A stretch of 64,000 bases of DNA, from the NCBI GenBank assembly GCA_003255025.1, contig QANY01005285.1, positions 633,001 to 697,000 on the forward strand, given 5' to 3'. The notes beneath the pieces are model-generated. The model saw nothing but the letters and a program-made list of their open reading frames with translations, ran no database searches and was not told the origin of the DNA. This stretch comes from Datisca glomerata (taxonomy: Eukaryota > Streptophyta > Magnoliopsida > Cucurbitales > Datiscaceae). This document shows, piece by piece, positions 12,425-23,604 of the stretch. The stretch's first letter is position 1, and every line of letters starts with the position of its first letter. The position numbers and the translations under genes are program-made.

Positions 12425-12440
12425 TGCTTTGATACCAAAC
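12425..12440 (-). promoter_or_regulatory. Primer-binding site (tRNA-Met type) beside LTR1
   Basis: On the minus strand the LTR end is followed at once by GTTTGGTATCAAAGC, matching the 3' end complement of plant initiator tRNA-Met (TGGTATCAGAGC) with one or two changes. The matching site beside LTR2 is at about 8517-8529. Confidence 0.8.
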
Positions 12441-14279
12441 TGTAACACCTCGATTCCCGATGCTTAAACATACGTGTAATTTCAAAATTTGAAAATCCCT
12501 AATTCGAAATAAACCCTAATTTTGAGAAAATTCTCAAATTGAAATTCCTAATTTATCCATGATAGAAAAACCTTGACCTTAAATAGCGGAAGCATTAAAA
12601 TTATCCATGATCACAATCTTAATCCTTAAATAACAGAAGTGATAAAGTGTCTTAAATGCATAATTAATAAAACTTCGATAAAACTGAATTAAACTTTAAA
12701 AATAAGTCAAAACTTGAAATCCATAATTCATGAAGTTTTCACTTATCCTAATTCGTAGAAAAACATAACGTAAAATAAACTACTTAAATAACTAAGTTAA
12801 ACATAAAATATTTTCTCAAGTTTTAAATCAAATCATAAACTGAAAACATAAATTCTTCTAATCCAACAGGTTATGAGAGTGTCCCACTCATGCTGCTCAC
12901 TATCACCATCTGCATCATAAACAACTATGGAAGGATGGGTATTTTAAGATACTTAGTAAGAAAACTCACATAAGAACATGCATCCACATGTCATAAATGC
13001 AATCATGACAAAACATAACTGAACTTGACATATCATAAATAAAATAAAGTAATGTACTTGATCATGACTTGGCTTAACATATCACATTGATAACACATGT
13101 CTCAAACAGAATCATATAACAAACTTATTCATACCTTGTCTTGGCACATCCCTTAGTTAACAACCTAGTCAGAACTGATCTCACGTTAACTGAAACATAT
13201 AATGACAAATTGGGCAACGAAACAAATGACACCCATTGTGCGACGAAACATATGGCACACATCGAACGATGAAATAGATGACACACATTGGGCGATAGAC
13301 CATATGTCACTCATAGGTGATGAAAAATGTGAACAGATGACACCTCATGAGTGCCGGAAAATATTTACAGATGACACCCAATGTATGACCAAAACATGAA
13401 CACATGACACCCTATGTGTGACGAAAGCATGAACAGATGACACCCCATTTGTATAACAAAACAAAACGTGAACAACTCAAATTTCTTGTTAACTAAGGGT
13501 CATGCTTAAGTTCATACTTTGCTTAATTTCCACTTGACTAAATTAACTTCATAACTTGAGAGTCCAACTTTATATAATGCATACTGATACATGTAACCGA
13601 ATCAAACAATATAACATATTAACATAAAATCAGTCATACCCAAATATTTATCTCATGATAATCAAATCAATAACTGAATAGTAAATAATTACCAAACTGT
13701 TAATGAAATATAAACATTATTGATAAACAGTTTAACAGATAATAAATATAAATACATGATACAATTATAACATCAGCGTCACATCATTATATAAGTCCAC
13801 TTACACAAAACATATATATGAATATAACATGCCTACAGACAATTAAAAATGATGAGAATAACACATCTTACTTTTATCACACGTGCGTCACATTACGATG
13901 TAAATTCACTTACCTGAACCAGAGGAATGAACTAAACAACTAATGACCTGAAATAAAAAAAATATAATCATTAAATTGTTTTGAAATAAATCAATATAAA
14001 CACATTTTTAATATCATAAAATAAAATAAATTTATTTAAAACGGCACATAGGGGTCTGAGCGAGGCCAGAAAACAAAGTATCAAGTCAGAAATCAAATGG
14101 TAGGCTTTGGGTCAAACGATTCAGACCGGACTGACTCAAACAAACTCGGTTTGATTTGGTCAAATTGGACTAGTTCAGACCGATCTGACTTAACCGAACC
14201 GATTTGGGTTGGATCGGCTCATGACAGAACCAACTGGGTCCTAAGACCTAATTGTCAAACAAGAAAATAGAAGGAAATG

Positions 14280-14372
14280 GGGTTTTTTTTGCTAAAGTAG
14301 ACCCCTACACTAACAATTTTGAAAAATGTACCTGACACAAATTTTCGCTTACCCTGATCCCTGGTCCACTTT
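14280..14372 (+). repeat. Left terminal inverted repeat of the MULE
   Basis: Begins GGG, pairs with 23509-23604 over about 95 positions with few mismatches and two short length differences. Confidence 0.9.
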
Positions 14373-14770
14373 TCCTTCGCTTTGACTTTTTTCCCCATTG
14401 CCCTTCTTACAAGCTGTCCAATCAAATGTTTGGTCTACTCAAAACCTCTCTACCCACCCCATCTCATTTCTCCTTCTTTGTATTTCATTTTTTCTACTTC
14501 TTCTTTGTTTTCCTCTTCATTTTCTTATTCATCTTCTTCCTTCTTCCTGCAACAGTAAATGATTGCTAGTTCTTCTCTCTGAAAAAGGTATAAGTTTTAT
14601 TTTCTTCTTTCTGGAAATATTTACTTGTCTTCTTCCTTTGTTCATGGGTTTTTCACTTTCATGAGTTTTCTGAGAATATTTACTTATTTTCTTCTTTCTG
14701 GAATGTTGTTTAAAGCTCATTTATTGTACAATATCACTAAAAATGATGGTGTAGTGTAAAATGAGGTGTA

Positions 14771-15256
14771 CATGAGTACTACACGAGCCTCGTGTAGTCA
14801 TCGTGTAGACTATACGTAGCGTACACGAGCCCCGTGTAGACCTTGTGTACACTACACGATCATCGTGTGGTGCATAAGGAACTTCTTCAGCAGTTCACGA
14901 GCACCGTGTAGCATCTACTGCACTAATAAAAGACTACACGGTCATCATTTAGTGTCATTGTGTAGTGTACAAGATGACCACATGATGATCGTGTACTCCT
15001 CATGTACCCTACACGATTACACTACACAATCCTCGTGTAGTCCTTGTGTAGTCCACACGATGGAACTACATGAGCGTCGTGTAGTCATCATGTAGGGATT
15101 ATTACAGTACAGGAGGTCTACATGATCATCGTGTAGTGTACACTACACGACACCTACATGATGGTCGTGAAGGCCTCGTGTACACTACACGATGCTTGTG
15201 AAAGTCTCATGTACACTACACGATGACTACACTATGACTACACGATCATCGTGTAA
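14771..15256. repeat. CGTGTA motif cluster 1 (upstream of transposase)
   Basis: About 19 copies of TACACG or CGTGTA by hand count in both orientations over 490 bp, in the promoter/5' leader region of the transposase gene. Many sit in short palindromes such as CTACACGATCATCGTGTA. Confidence 0.9.
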
Positions 15257-15315
15257 TATTCCATTTGATTATGTATTATTCTTGTACTAACTTCCTTCAT
15301 TGATGTATATACAGA

Positions 15316-17850
15316 TATATCTGAAGTTCAACTTTTTATAATCCATGATGGAGATTGGGTGAAAAATGGTACAACATGGTCTTTTAGTGGAGAGAAGACT
15401 AAATTATTGGATATATCTACTAGTTGCAATTACCATGAGCTACTATGTATATTGCATGAAGAACTCCAAATAGACGCCTCAAACTATGATATGTACATCA
15501 AATTTTTTTTAGAGAAGCCATGTCCCCCATGCCCTCCTGCTAAAATTTTAAAGGATAGAGATTTACAGTTCTTTATTAAGGAGAATGGATCAGAATCACT
15601 CAGAAGTCCACTATTTGTAAGTACCAAGCCTAAATTTTTTTCATCTAAAAGCTCGATTCTCAAACCACAATGTCACAACAATCTTGGGTTCCTAAAATTA
15701 CATGGTTTTATAAAAGTTGGGTTCCTGAAACAGAAATGTCACGACAACCTCTACATGAAAGCATTCCTCGCTTTGAGAGTTTTGATCATTTTGAAAGGAA
15801 CTATCATGATGATGATGTTTTTGGTCATGCCGATTATAATGTTTCCGAGGATAAGGATGTTGATGTTGATGATTTTGATGAGGGGGCGTATGATGATGCA
15901 AACCGTGGAGATGACGATGATGAAGCCATCAGTGGAGACAGCCATACAATAACTCCAGAATTGAATACTGGTGGTGAACCCGAGACCACTTGTCCATTGC
16001 CATCACAACATGATTTGAGGTCCTGGGAGCAACATGCTGATTTGAATCAGCTTGTAACAGACATAATAAATATGGATGATTTGTACAATGATAAAGTCGA
16101 GTTGCTTAAGGTTGCTCGTATGATGGCCATCCGAAGAAATTTTGAGTTTCGGATCTTCAAGTCAAGCCGGTCAATATTGGTACTTGTATGTATTGAGAAA
16201 ACATGCCAATGGAGGTTAAGGACCATGAAATTCAAAATTGTCCATACTTCAAAGTTACAAAGTTCATCAATACACATACATGCACAATTGAAGCTTTTGA
16301 GACATGAAAACCATCGGGCTACATATTCATTTATTGGTCATTCTATACGGTCTAAATACACGAGCGTCGGACGTGTATATAGGCCAAAAGACATAATGTC
16401 CACTTATATTGTCACATGTTAGAATTAAAAAATTCCGGTACTTATTATTAATTTTAGCATCATAATGTCTACAAGAATATTACACGATGGTTACACAGTC
16501 CTCGTGTAGTCTTCATGTAGTCTACACGATGGTTACACGAACCTCGTGTATTCATCATGTCTACTATGTTTGTACTCTATCGATTTTAATACAACAATGT
16601 GAAATATTTTTAAGGGACAACAACACACATAGAGATCGATAAGCAAGATCATTTTAAATATTTTTTCATGGCTCTTAGACCATCTGTTCATGGAATTTTC
16701 AACTGTATACGACCTGTCATTGATGTTGATGCAAGGGCCTTAAAAGCCAAATACAAAGGGGAATTATTTGTTGCAACAACACAAGATGGGAACAACTAAG
16801 TATGTCCCATTGCATTTGGAATTGCATATTCAGAAAATAATGATTCATGAGAATGGTTCTTTCGTAAACTTCATGATGTAATCGGTGATCCGGAAGACTT
16901 GGTATTTATATTTGACAGGCATACAAGTATACTAAATGCTGTACATGTTGTCCTTCCCAATGCGCTTCATGGAGCTTGCATCTTCCATATGGGCCAAAAT
17001 ATCAAATCAATTTATAAAAAATAAAATGCGATCGCATTGTTTTTGAAAGCATCAAAGGTATACGGTCAATCAGAATTTGATCGGCTAATGATTCATTTTA
17101 CAGATGCAATTCTAGATATTTCATAATACGTGTTGGTGGGGGGAGTTGAGAGGTGGGCACGTTCCCATATTGATGGAAGGTGATGCAATATAATGACTGC
17201 AAACATCACAAAATGTTTGAATGGGGTTTTGCAGAATGCTAGAAAGCTTCCCATTACATGCCTTATAGAACATATCTATGACATGTTACAACAGTGGTTT
17301 TACAATTGACGGACGACTGCCTGTCAAATGATCTCGCAGATGACAAATTGGGTTGACACTGAGCTTAATAAGAAACATCTTGCATCACGTACACTATCAT
17401 TGTTTCCTTCTGACATCCACGAGTTTCGTGTATGGGTGGGGGTAGAGGAGTAATGGTAAACTTGCATCTTAAGACTTGTAATGCAGAGATTTTGATCTTG
17501 ATCAAATTCCATTCATGCATGTGTTGGTTGCATGTCGGCAACGCAATATTTTCGCATACAATATGTGTTGGAGGTTCTACAAAATTGAGGATCTAATTGC
17601 TGTGTATGCGGAAACAATACATCCACTCAGGGATCAAGCAGATTGGGTCATCGACCATGAGGTTCATGAAAAATTGGTATTGCCACGTATAATGAGGTGG
17701 AAAAGTGGCAGACCTAAGACATAGAGAATTCCATCTAGAGGTGAGGAAGTAGTAAGAAAGAAGTGCAAACGTTGTGGGAAAATTGGTCACAACCGACAAC
17801 CGTGTAGAAATCCAATTCTTTTATCTCAGCGGGATGACCAAGCCACTTAA
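15316..17850 (+). pseudogene. MULE transposase (MuDR-type) with C-terminal CCHC knuckle, broken
   Basis: Transposase that would cut and join the element's own ends in the nucleus. Exon 1 visible part starts after an AG acceptor at about 15315 (no ATG seen in frame; an upstream exon is likely) with a PB1-like N-terminus around HDGDWVKNGTTWSF. An acidic Asp-rich stretch follows (about 15800-15930). Then comes the MuDR plant-specific DNA-binding region (about 16060-16330: MAIRRNFEFRIFKS, CQWRLR). A probable intron (about 16430-16613) holds motif cluster 2. The MULE catalytic domain follows (16614-17130: RPVIDVDARALKAKYKG, FDRHTSILNAV, CIFHMGQN). The C-terminal region has WRFYKIEDL and a knuckle, CKRCGKIGHNRQPC (about 17767-17808). 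In-frame stops occur at about 16797 and 16848, positions where relatives have Gln and Trp, and there are frameshifts near 15660 and 16250. Confidence 0.85.
16480..16562. repeat. CGTGTA motif cluster 2 (transposase intron)
   Basis: Five copies by hand count in about 80 bp, between the DNA-binding and catalytic exons of the transposase. Confidence 0.85.
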
Positions 17851-17890
17851 ACATAAATAATGACCTTTGTAGACTTAAATTAAATATTAA

Positions 17891-17935
17891 TATAGAAATA
17901 TACTTGTGTTTGTTATTTAATAATGTCATAAAGTT
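17891..17935 (+). repeat. 45-bp inverted repeat, left arm
   Basis: Pairs with 18313-18357 (43 of 45 positions by eye). The two arms bracket motif cluster 3 between the 3' ends of the two convergent MULE genes. Confidence 0.9.
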
Positions 17936-17990
17936 GACATATTAAGTCTACAAAGGGTATATTTCATGAGAAGACCAACTGCTTGAATCC

Positions 17991-18312
17991 TACACGAGAA
18001 CTTCACGGGATTCGTGTAGACTACACTAGAACATCACGAGCATCGTGTAGTAATTGTGTAGCAATCATGTAGACTAAACTAGAACTTCACGGGCATCGTG
18101 TAGACTAAACTAGAAGTTCACGGGCATCGTATAGTAATCGTGTAGACTACACTAGAACTTCACGGGTATCATGTAGTCATCGTGTAGACTACATTATGGC
18201 TTCACGGGCATCGTGTAGTCTTCGTGTATACTACACGATGGTTACACGGACCTCGTGTAATTATCATGTAGACTACACGAGAACTTCATGGGCAACGTGT
18301 ATTTATCATGTA
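17991..18312. repeat. CGTGTA motif cluster 3 (between convergent genes)
   Basis: About 13 copies by hand count, with a recurring unit of roughly 42-45 bp (TTCACGGGCATCGTGTAG plus a partial second half). It lies between the stop regions of transposase and Ulp1-like gene. The short ORF across it is not a gene. Confidence 0.88.
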
Positions 18313-18357
18313 AACTTTATGAAATTATTAAATAACAAACACAAATATATTTCTATA
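18313..18357 (-). repeat. 45-bp inverted repeat, right arm
   Basis: Reverse complement of 17891-17935 with two mismatches. Confidence 0.9.
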
Positions 18358-19127
18358 ATCCATAATTCACAATTTAATAAAATAAAAATCCATAAAATAT
18401 ATCCATATTATTTCGGTACAACATTGCCACGTGCAAATAACTCAATTGTAATCCGTCTTCGATATTTTGGCAGTTGTTATTGAGTTATTTCTTGGAGGTT
18501 CTTCTCATATGCGAGGGCTTCGACAAACTTAAAGGTAAATACCCACAATCAGACCTACAAAATACATGAAATGCAAAAATACAATTAAATAACATGTATG
18601 AAATTTTAAATGGACTTTAAAAAAATGTATATTTCACTTACCCATTCTCTTGTTGTGGACACTTCATGATCTCATATTTCCACTCATCTTTGGGTTGAAA
18701 CTCCTATCTTCTCTCATAAATATTCATCATTTGAGCTAGCCGATGGACAATCTTCGTGAAAGGTTTCATTATTTCAATGTACAAAGAGTGTTGATATGGC
18801 GTGTTCATGGAGTTATAAATACGAATCCAATGAGTGCGGATGACATTCACTGGCCTTTAAAAAATGTATATTTCACTGGCCAATCAAATCAAGTTGAACC
18901 ACAATCCAATGCGTACGGTTCACATTCATTGGAAAGATAACCTTATCTGACTGTTCCCAGCTCCTTCCAAAACTTCAAGCCGAGGACTAGGTACAGGAGC
19001 TGATCATCAACGTCAATATCCCTGCCCGCAGGATCTTGCTCAAACTCTGCCATTTGGCCAGACAGGTTTTCCTAAAATGTCACGAGAAACAAACTAAATC
19101 CTCAACGTCAATAAAAAAATGGTCATG

Positions 19128-19366
19128 AAGTCAACACGAGGCCCGTGGAGACCTCGTGTAGTCTACACAAAATCTACACGAGGAGCGTGAAGGCCTCGTG
19201 TAGCCTACACGAGGAGCGTGAAGGCCTCGTGTAGCCTACACGAGGTCAGTGAATGCCTCGTGAAGTCTACAAGAAGTCTACATGATAGAGAGTAAGGCCT
19301 TGTGTAGTCTAGACGAAAGAGCGTGAAGGCCTCGTGTAGTCTACACGATGACTACACTGTGTGTAG
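19128..19366. repeat. CGTGTA motif cluster 4 (intron of Ulp1-like gene)
   Basis: Eight copies by hand count. The core is a twice-repeated palindrome: TACACGAGG and CCTCGTGTA as 9-bp arms around a 10-bp centre. Confidence 0.9.
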
Positions 19367-19703
19367 TTCATTAAGTTAAAAAACAAACCATACTTACTTG
19401 CAGAAATAAATCACCAACATTGATTTTGATTTGAGGGTTGTATTCTTGTAAATCCTTCATTATGAGTTCCAAGTATGCATCAATATGCTGCAATGTAAAA
19501 AAAATTAGTTAAGATATTTAAAATTATTTTAAATACCACATTAAAAAGATTATAAATAACTACTTACATCTGACTCAAGCCATTGATAAGGTGAAAAGAC
19601 TAGTTTTTTGAACCAGGTAAGGTCAACAATGCAAAATCCAACATCTACTTTCTCATTCCTGTACAACGTAAGTATAGATCAAAGTTAGGTACATGATTGG
19701 TTT

Positions 19704-19774
19704 ACTACACGATCGATACACGGACCTCGTGTAATCATTGTGTAGTCTACACGAGGGCTACACGATGTCAGTGT
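19704..19774. repeat. CGTGTA motif cluster 5 (intron of Ulp1-like gene)
   Basis: Five copies by hand count in about 70 bp, between the acidic-region exon and the first protease exon. Confidence 0.85.
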
Positions 19775-20097
19775 AACCATCATGAATAATATACAAAGAA
19801 GAAGTATACAAGAAAATTACAGAACTTACTTTGCCCTTGGGGAGGTGAACCAAGCTTTAAGACGGGCTTCATCCTCAGAAGATACATCACCATATGCTTG
19901 GAAATGTTTGAAGTCCATTTTGGCAATGATATTCTCATCAGATTTTTTCCTTCGCTGCTTTTTCTTTTTTGTCTTTTTGGTTTCCCAATTAGTAACTCTA
20001 GGACCCAGATCTTTTTATCTTCCTCTTACCAAGTTCACCAAGGCAGACGGGCTCCTAATTTTCTCCATCGTTGGATTGTTCCATTGACCGAACCAAA

Positions 20098-20580
20098 TCT
20101 TCTTCTTCTTCTTCTTCTTCTTCTTCTGCTTTTGTTTTTTCTTCTTTTTCTTCTTTTGCTTCTTTTACTTTTGTTTTTTCTTCTTTTGCTTCTTCTTCTT
20201 CTTCTTTTTCTTCTTCTTCTACTTCTTCTTCTTTTTCTTTTTTCTCTTCCATTTCTTTTTTCCCTTATGATTTTTCTTCATCTTCCTTCTTTTCACCTTC
20301 CTCCTCCTTATTACCTTCCTATTCTTCTTCCTTTTCTTCTTTTTCTTTTTCTTCTTCTTCCTTTTCATTCTCTTCTTCTTCTTCCTTCTTTACCATCTCC
20401 TCTTGTTCTTCCTTCTCTACCATATTTTCTTCTTTTTATTTTTCTTCTTCTTCCTTCCGTTCCTTTTCTTCTTCTTGTTCCTTCTCTACCATCACCTCTT
20501 CTTCTTCATTCTCTACTATATCTTCTTCTTTTTCATCCTTCTTTCCTTCTTCATTTTTTCACTTCCTTATTAATCTTCTT
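20098..20580 (-). repeat. (TTC)n-rich tract coding Lys/Glu-rich segment of the Ulp1-like gene
   Basis: Nearly 500 bp of pyrimidine-rich, TTC-based sequence on the + strand. On the minus strand it reads as runs of Glu and Lys in one frame, which fits the highly charged linker common in DUF1985/Ulp1 proteins. Frames on the + strand (Ser/Phe- or Leu-rich) are shadows. Confidence 0.85.
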
Positions 20581-20983
20581 ATCCTCCTCATCTCTAGCCA
20601 TCATCATGGCAGATTGAGGACAAAATGAGTAATCACTTGGCCTCGATGTTACCAGATGATCCATTAAAATTTTAATTTGAAAAATTGCAAAGGAAATGTC
20701 TGATTGCATGGTTAGAATCTTCTTATCCATTGAAGTGATCTTTTGGTCCATTCTAATCAGACATTTCCTCACCCAATCTTCATGTCCACTGAGCTTCTTT
20801 GACACAACCTTCTTCTCCTCTGTTTTTTTAATGGCCTCATCGGACTTCTTCCTCTTCTTCTTCTCCTCTTCCTTTTCAATGACTTCCTCATCCTTATTAG
20901 CCTCATCTTCTATTATAAAAAGGTGATAGAGGAGGCGTGGACTAAAAAAACATATAATATTAAGCAGACAAATAAGAAAAAGG

Positions 20984-21384
20984 TCACTACACGATGGTTA
21001 CATGGACCTCGTGTATTCATCGTGTAGACTACACGTAGTTACACGGGCATCGTGTAATCATCGTGTAGACTACATGTGGTTACACAGACCCCGTGTAATC
21101 ATCGTGTAAACTACACATGATTACACAAAACTCGTGTAATCATCGTGTAGACTACACGTGGTTACACGGACCTCGTGTAGTCCTCGTGTAGACTACACGA
21201 TGGTTAAATGGACCTCGTGTAGTCATCAAGTAGACTACAAAATGGTTATATGAACCTCGTATAGTTATCGTGTAGATTACACGATATCAGTATAGACTAA
21301 ACGATGAATACACGAGATCAGTGTAACCATCATGTAGACTACACGAGGTGCGTGTAACCATCGTGTAGACTACACGAGGTCCGT
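20984..21384. repeat. CGTGTA motif cluster 6 (intron of Ulp1-like gene), densest
   Basis: About 24 copies by hand count in 400 bp. The common arrangement is two copies in the same orientation 11 bp apart, followed after a 5-bp gap by two copies in the opposite orientation, also 11 bp apart. Confidence 0.92.
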
Positions 21385-22878
21385 GTTCAAGAAGAAGAAG
21401 GGTACAAAATGATTTTGAACATACCTTCTTTCTAACTATTGATCTCTGGAAGCTTTTTTCTACTTCCTCTTTAGCAAGGACCAATGAAAGAACTGTCAAC
21501 TTAAAATACAAGAAATATAAATCAGTATATGGGAAAGTAATATAAATTAACTTCTCAACATAATTCACCAACATACATTCTTCTCCAATTTTTTTTTAAT
21601 ATTCTAAACAGGTACTATCGTGGTCGGACATCACGACACCTTGGACGAAACTTGGTTACCATATAAACTACCCACTAAGGGGATAGTTTCAAATACCCAT
21701 TCATATTTAAACAAAGGGAGTAATTCAGTATTCATCACATAAATAATTCTATACAGCACTACACATAATTAAATATATTGTACCTGGAAGGAAAATGGAC
21801 ATCTATTGAGTGAATACCCATGAACAGTAGTTAAAGATTTCTGTGTTTTTTTTGTTTTTATTTCTTGAGTTTTCAGATAATCAAAAATAGCCTTTGTATT
21901 CTTCACAACTAATAATGATTTCATTGTTTTGGAGAACGAGTGGTCTCCCCATGGATATTGGTTGAAAGCTTCACGGTCGTCAACCAAAACCAACCATCTC
22001 TTCTCAATTTAGGTACGATTCTCCTTCCCCAACACAAAGTGCTCTAGCAAATAAATCAGAGCCATCTTGACTGCATCAGAATCTAACTTATATTCAAAGC
22101 TCTTAAACTTTTCCTCAAACTCAGCCATGGTTATTTATTGGGCTTTGGAAAAGTACAGAGAGAAAGGCGAGGTTTGGAACCCTCAAGCAAGACATGATCC
22201 ACATAATAAGACATCACAGCGGCTAGAGATAGAGGTACGGTTCATCGCCTTACTTGTCCAAGCGTGTTGCCGGATAATCGGATATGCCGTACTCTGATTT
22301 TGATGAGGTTAGGAACCATTTGCTTTTACCAGCATTGCTCATTATTAGGAAACGCATTCCCGTTTCTCGATTTTCATTAAGGTTACGTTGTCACTTTCTC
22401 TTTTATAATGAATGATATGGAGTCATGCACGGAGCACGCTTTACTAATATCAGAGAGTCTGTTGGGGCACGGGTCTTCTTCTCATCCCAGGATTCACCGA
22501 ACTTTAGTCCGGTAATAAAAATGAACTCCTTCTTGGAGAAGCACAGTGGCTCCTCATTGATAAAAAAATGGATCTCCTCATCAGATGGAGTACCATCCAC
22601 ATATTCAGCCTCCCTGGCCAGCACCTGGTGGCAGACAATTGCTGAAAACTTTAGGGATGAGAGATCAAATAGATGGCCAAAACATGTCTCCCTAAATAGA
22701 GAGAGTTGAGCAGCAGTCAACTTGGTCTTGATAACTTTTATGCAGTGGGTATTGTACTTTGCATTGAGCCTTGCTTTTGGAATCGTGTTAGCATCATGGA
22801 CATATATTAGTTACATCTTTGATGAAGCCATAACTTGTAGAATATTCAAGGAAAATGTAAGATCAGGAAATGTACATG

Positions 22879-23107
22879 GTGCTCGTGTAGTCATCATGAA
22901 GACTACATGAGGTGTACACGATGTTCATGTATTCATCATGTAGACTGCACGAGGTGTACACGATCCTGGTATATTCCTCATGTAGCCTACATGAGGCTTT
23001 TACAACCGTCATGTAGTCCTCATATAGCCTACACGAGGCTTGTTCAACCCTCTTGTAGTCCTCGTGTAGCCTACATGAGGCTTAGACGACCGATGTGGGT
23101 ACACGAC
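22879..23107. repeat. CGTGTA motif cluster 7 (upstream of Ulp1-like gene)
   Basis: Six exact copies and many one-base variants (CATGTAG, TACATGA) upstream of the minus-strand gene's start at 22720. The variants fit decay of CpG to TpG/CpA. Confidence 0.85.
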
Positions 23108-23508
23108 CCTAGTATAACCTAGAAAATAGATACCCACCAAGACTAACACCTCAAAAACCTAGAAAAATACCTTAGAAACCAAAACAAAAACAAAAACGTA
23201 GAAATCCAAAAAAAATCCCTCAGAAACGTAAAAACAAATACCTCAGAAACCTAGGAAAAACACCTTAGAATCCAGAATAAAAACCCAGGAACCTAAAAAC
23301 TTACCTTGTTGTTTTTCCTTGCTGTGGGAGACGAAGACTCTTTCAGAGTTATGGAGAGAAAGATGCTTGCTGGGACTTCGAGAGAGAGAGAAAAGTAACA
23401 GTAAAATGAAGGGGGTGAGGTTTCGTGTAATCATCTTTTTTTTTTCAACCCGTCGTTTGGAATTCGTGAAGGAGTTTTTTGGTAACTTCACAAGATGATT
23501 TTGAATTG

Positions 23509-23604
23509 AAAGTGGACCAGGGTTCAGGGTAAGCGAAAATTATTGTTAGAGTCTATTTTTACAAAATGGTTAGTGTAGGGGTCTACTTTAGCAAAAATTC
23601 ACCC
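23509..23604 (-). repeat. Right terminal inverted repeat of the MULE
   Basis: Reverse complement of the left end; begins GGGTGAATTTTTGC read inward on the minus strand. Confidence 0.9.

Larger units (their letters stand above)
18480..22720 (-). pseudogene. MULE-encoded DUF1985 + Ulp1-like (C48) protease gene, broken
   Basis: Minus-strand multi-exon gene convergent with the transposase. N-terminal exon (22720 to 22403) is a DUF1985 domain, with FRETCFGHL and LCFSKKEFIFITGLKFG. The next exon (about 22130-21769) continues it: MALIYLLEHFVLGK, then LVDDREAFNQYPWGDHSFSK. The middle exons (about 20930-20100) code a Lys/Glu-rich low-complexity region and a coiled-coil-like stretch (IRMDQKITSMDKKILTMQSD). 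The C-terminal exons (about 19660 to 18480) resemble the Ulp1/SUMO-protease fold, with TWFKKLVFSPYQWLESD, HIDAYLELIMKDLQ, a WIRIYNSMN strand, and CPQQENG just before an exon end where C48 proteases have PQQxNGxDCG; FKFVEALAYEKN follows. The catalytic Cys exon junction is not intact to my eye. Introns carry motif clusters 4, 5 and 6. Stops (for example near 22010 and 21640) make it a pseudogene. Confidence 0.8.
14280..23604. mobile_element. Autonomous-type Mutator-like element (KI/Kaonashi-like MULE), 9.3 kb, decayed
   Basis: Ends are long inverted repeats of about 95 bp (14280-14372 and 23509-23604) sharing GCTAAAGTAGACCCCTACAC and, further in, CGCTTACCCTGA. Flanks are AAGGAAATG (14271-14279) and AAGGAAATA (23605-23613), a 9-bp duplication typical of Mutator elements. 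LTR2 shows the uninterrupted site near 10285. Inside are a + strand transposase gene (15316-17850) and a convergent minus-strand gene with DUF1985 and a Ulp1-like protease (22720 to 18480). Seven clusters of TACACG/CGTGTA motifs fill its non-coding DNA. Stops and frameshifts in both genes show that this copy is dead. Confidence 0.92.

Noticed and set aside
14771..15256. CRISPR-like array (regular short palindromic repeats)
   Set aside because: Repeat spacing is irregular, spacers are not unique and the context is a plant MULE; the clusters are better explained as transposon-specific motif arrays.
15698..15901. His-rich minus-strand frame
   Set aside because: Antisense of the Asp-rich stretch of the transposase (GAT repeats).
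18196..18483. Frame of 95 codons with CNYHVDYT-like repeats
   Set aside because: It only reads through motif cluster 3 and the inverted repeat; similar frames appear in every cluster.
19898..20628. Long + strand frames rich in Leu/Phe or Ser/Phe
   Set aside because: They are shadows of the TTC-rich tract, which codes the Glu/Lys-rich linker on the minus strand.
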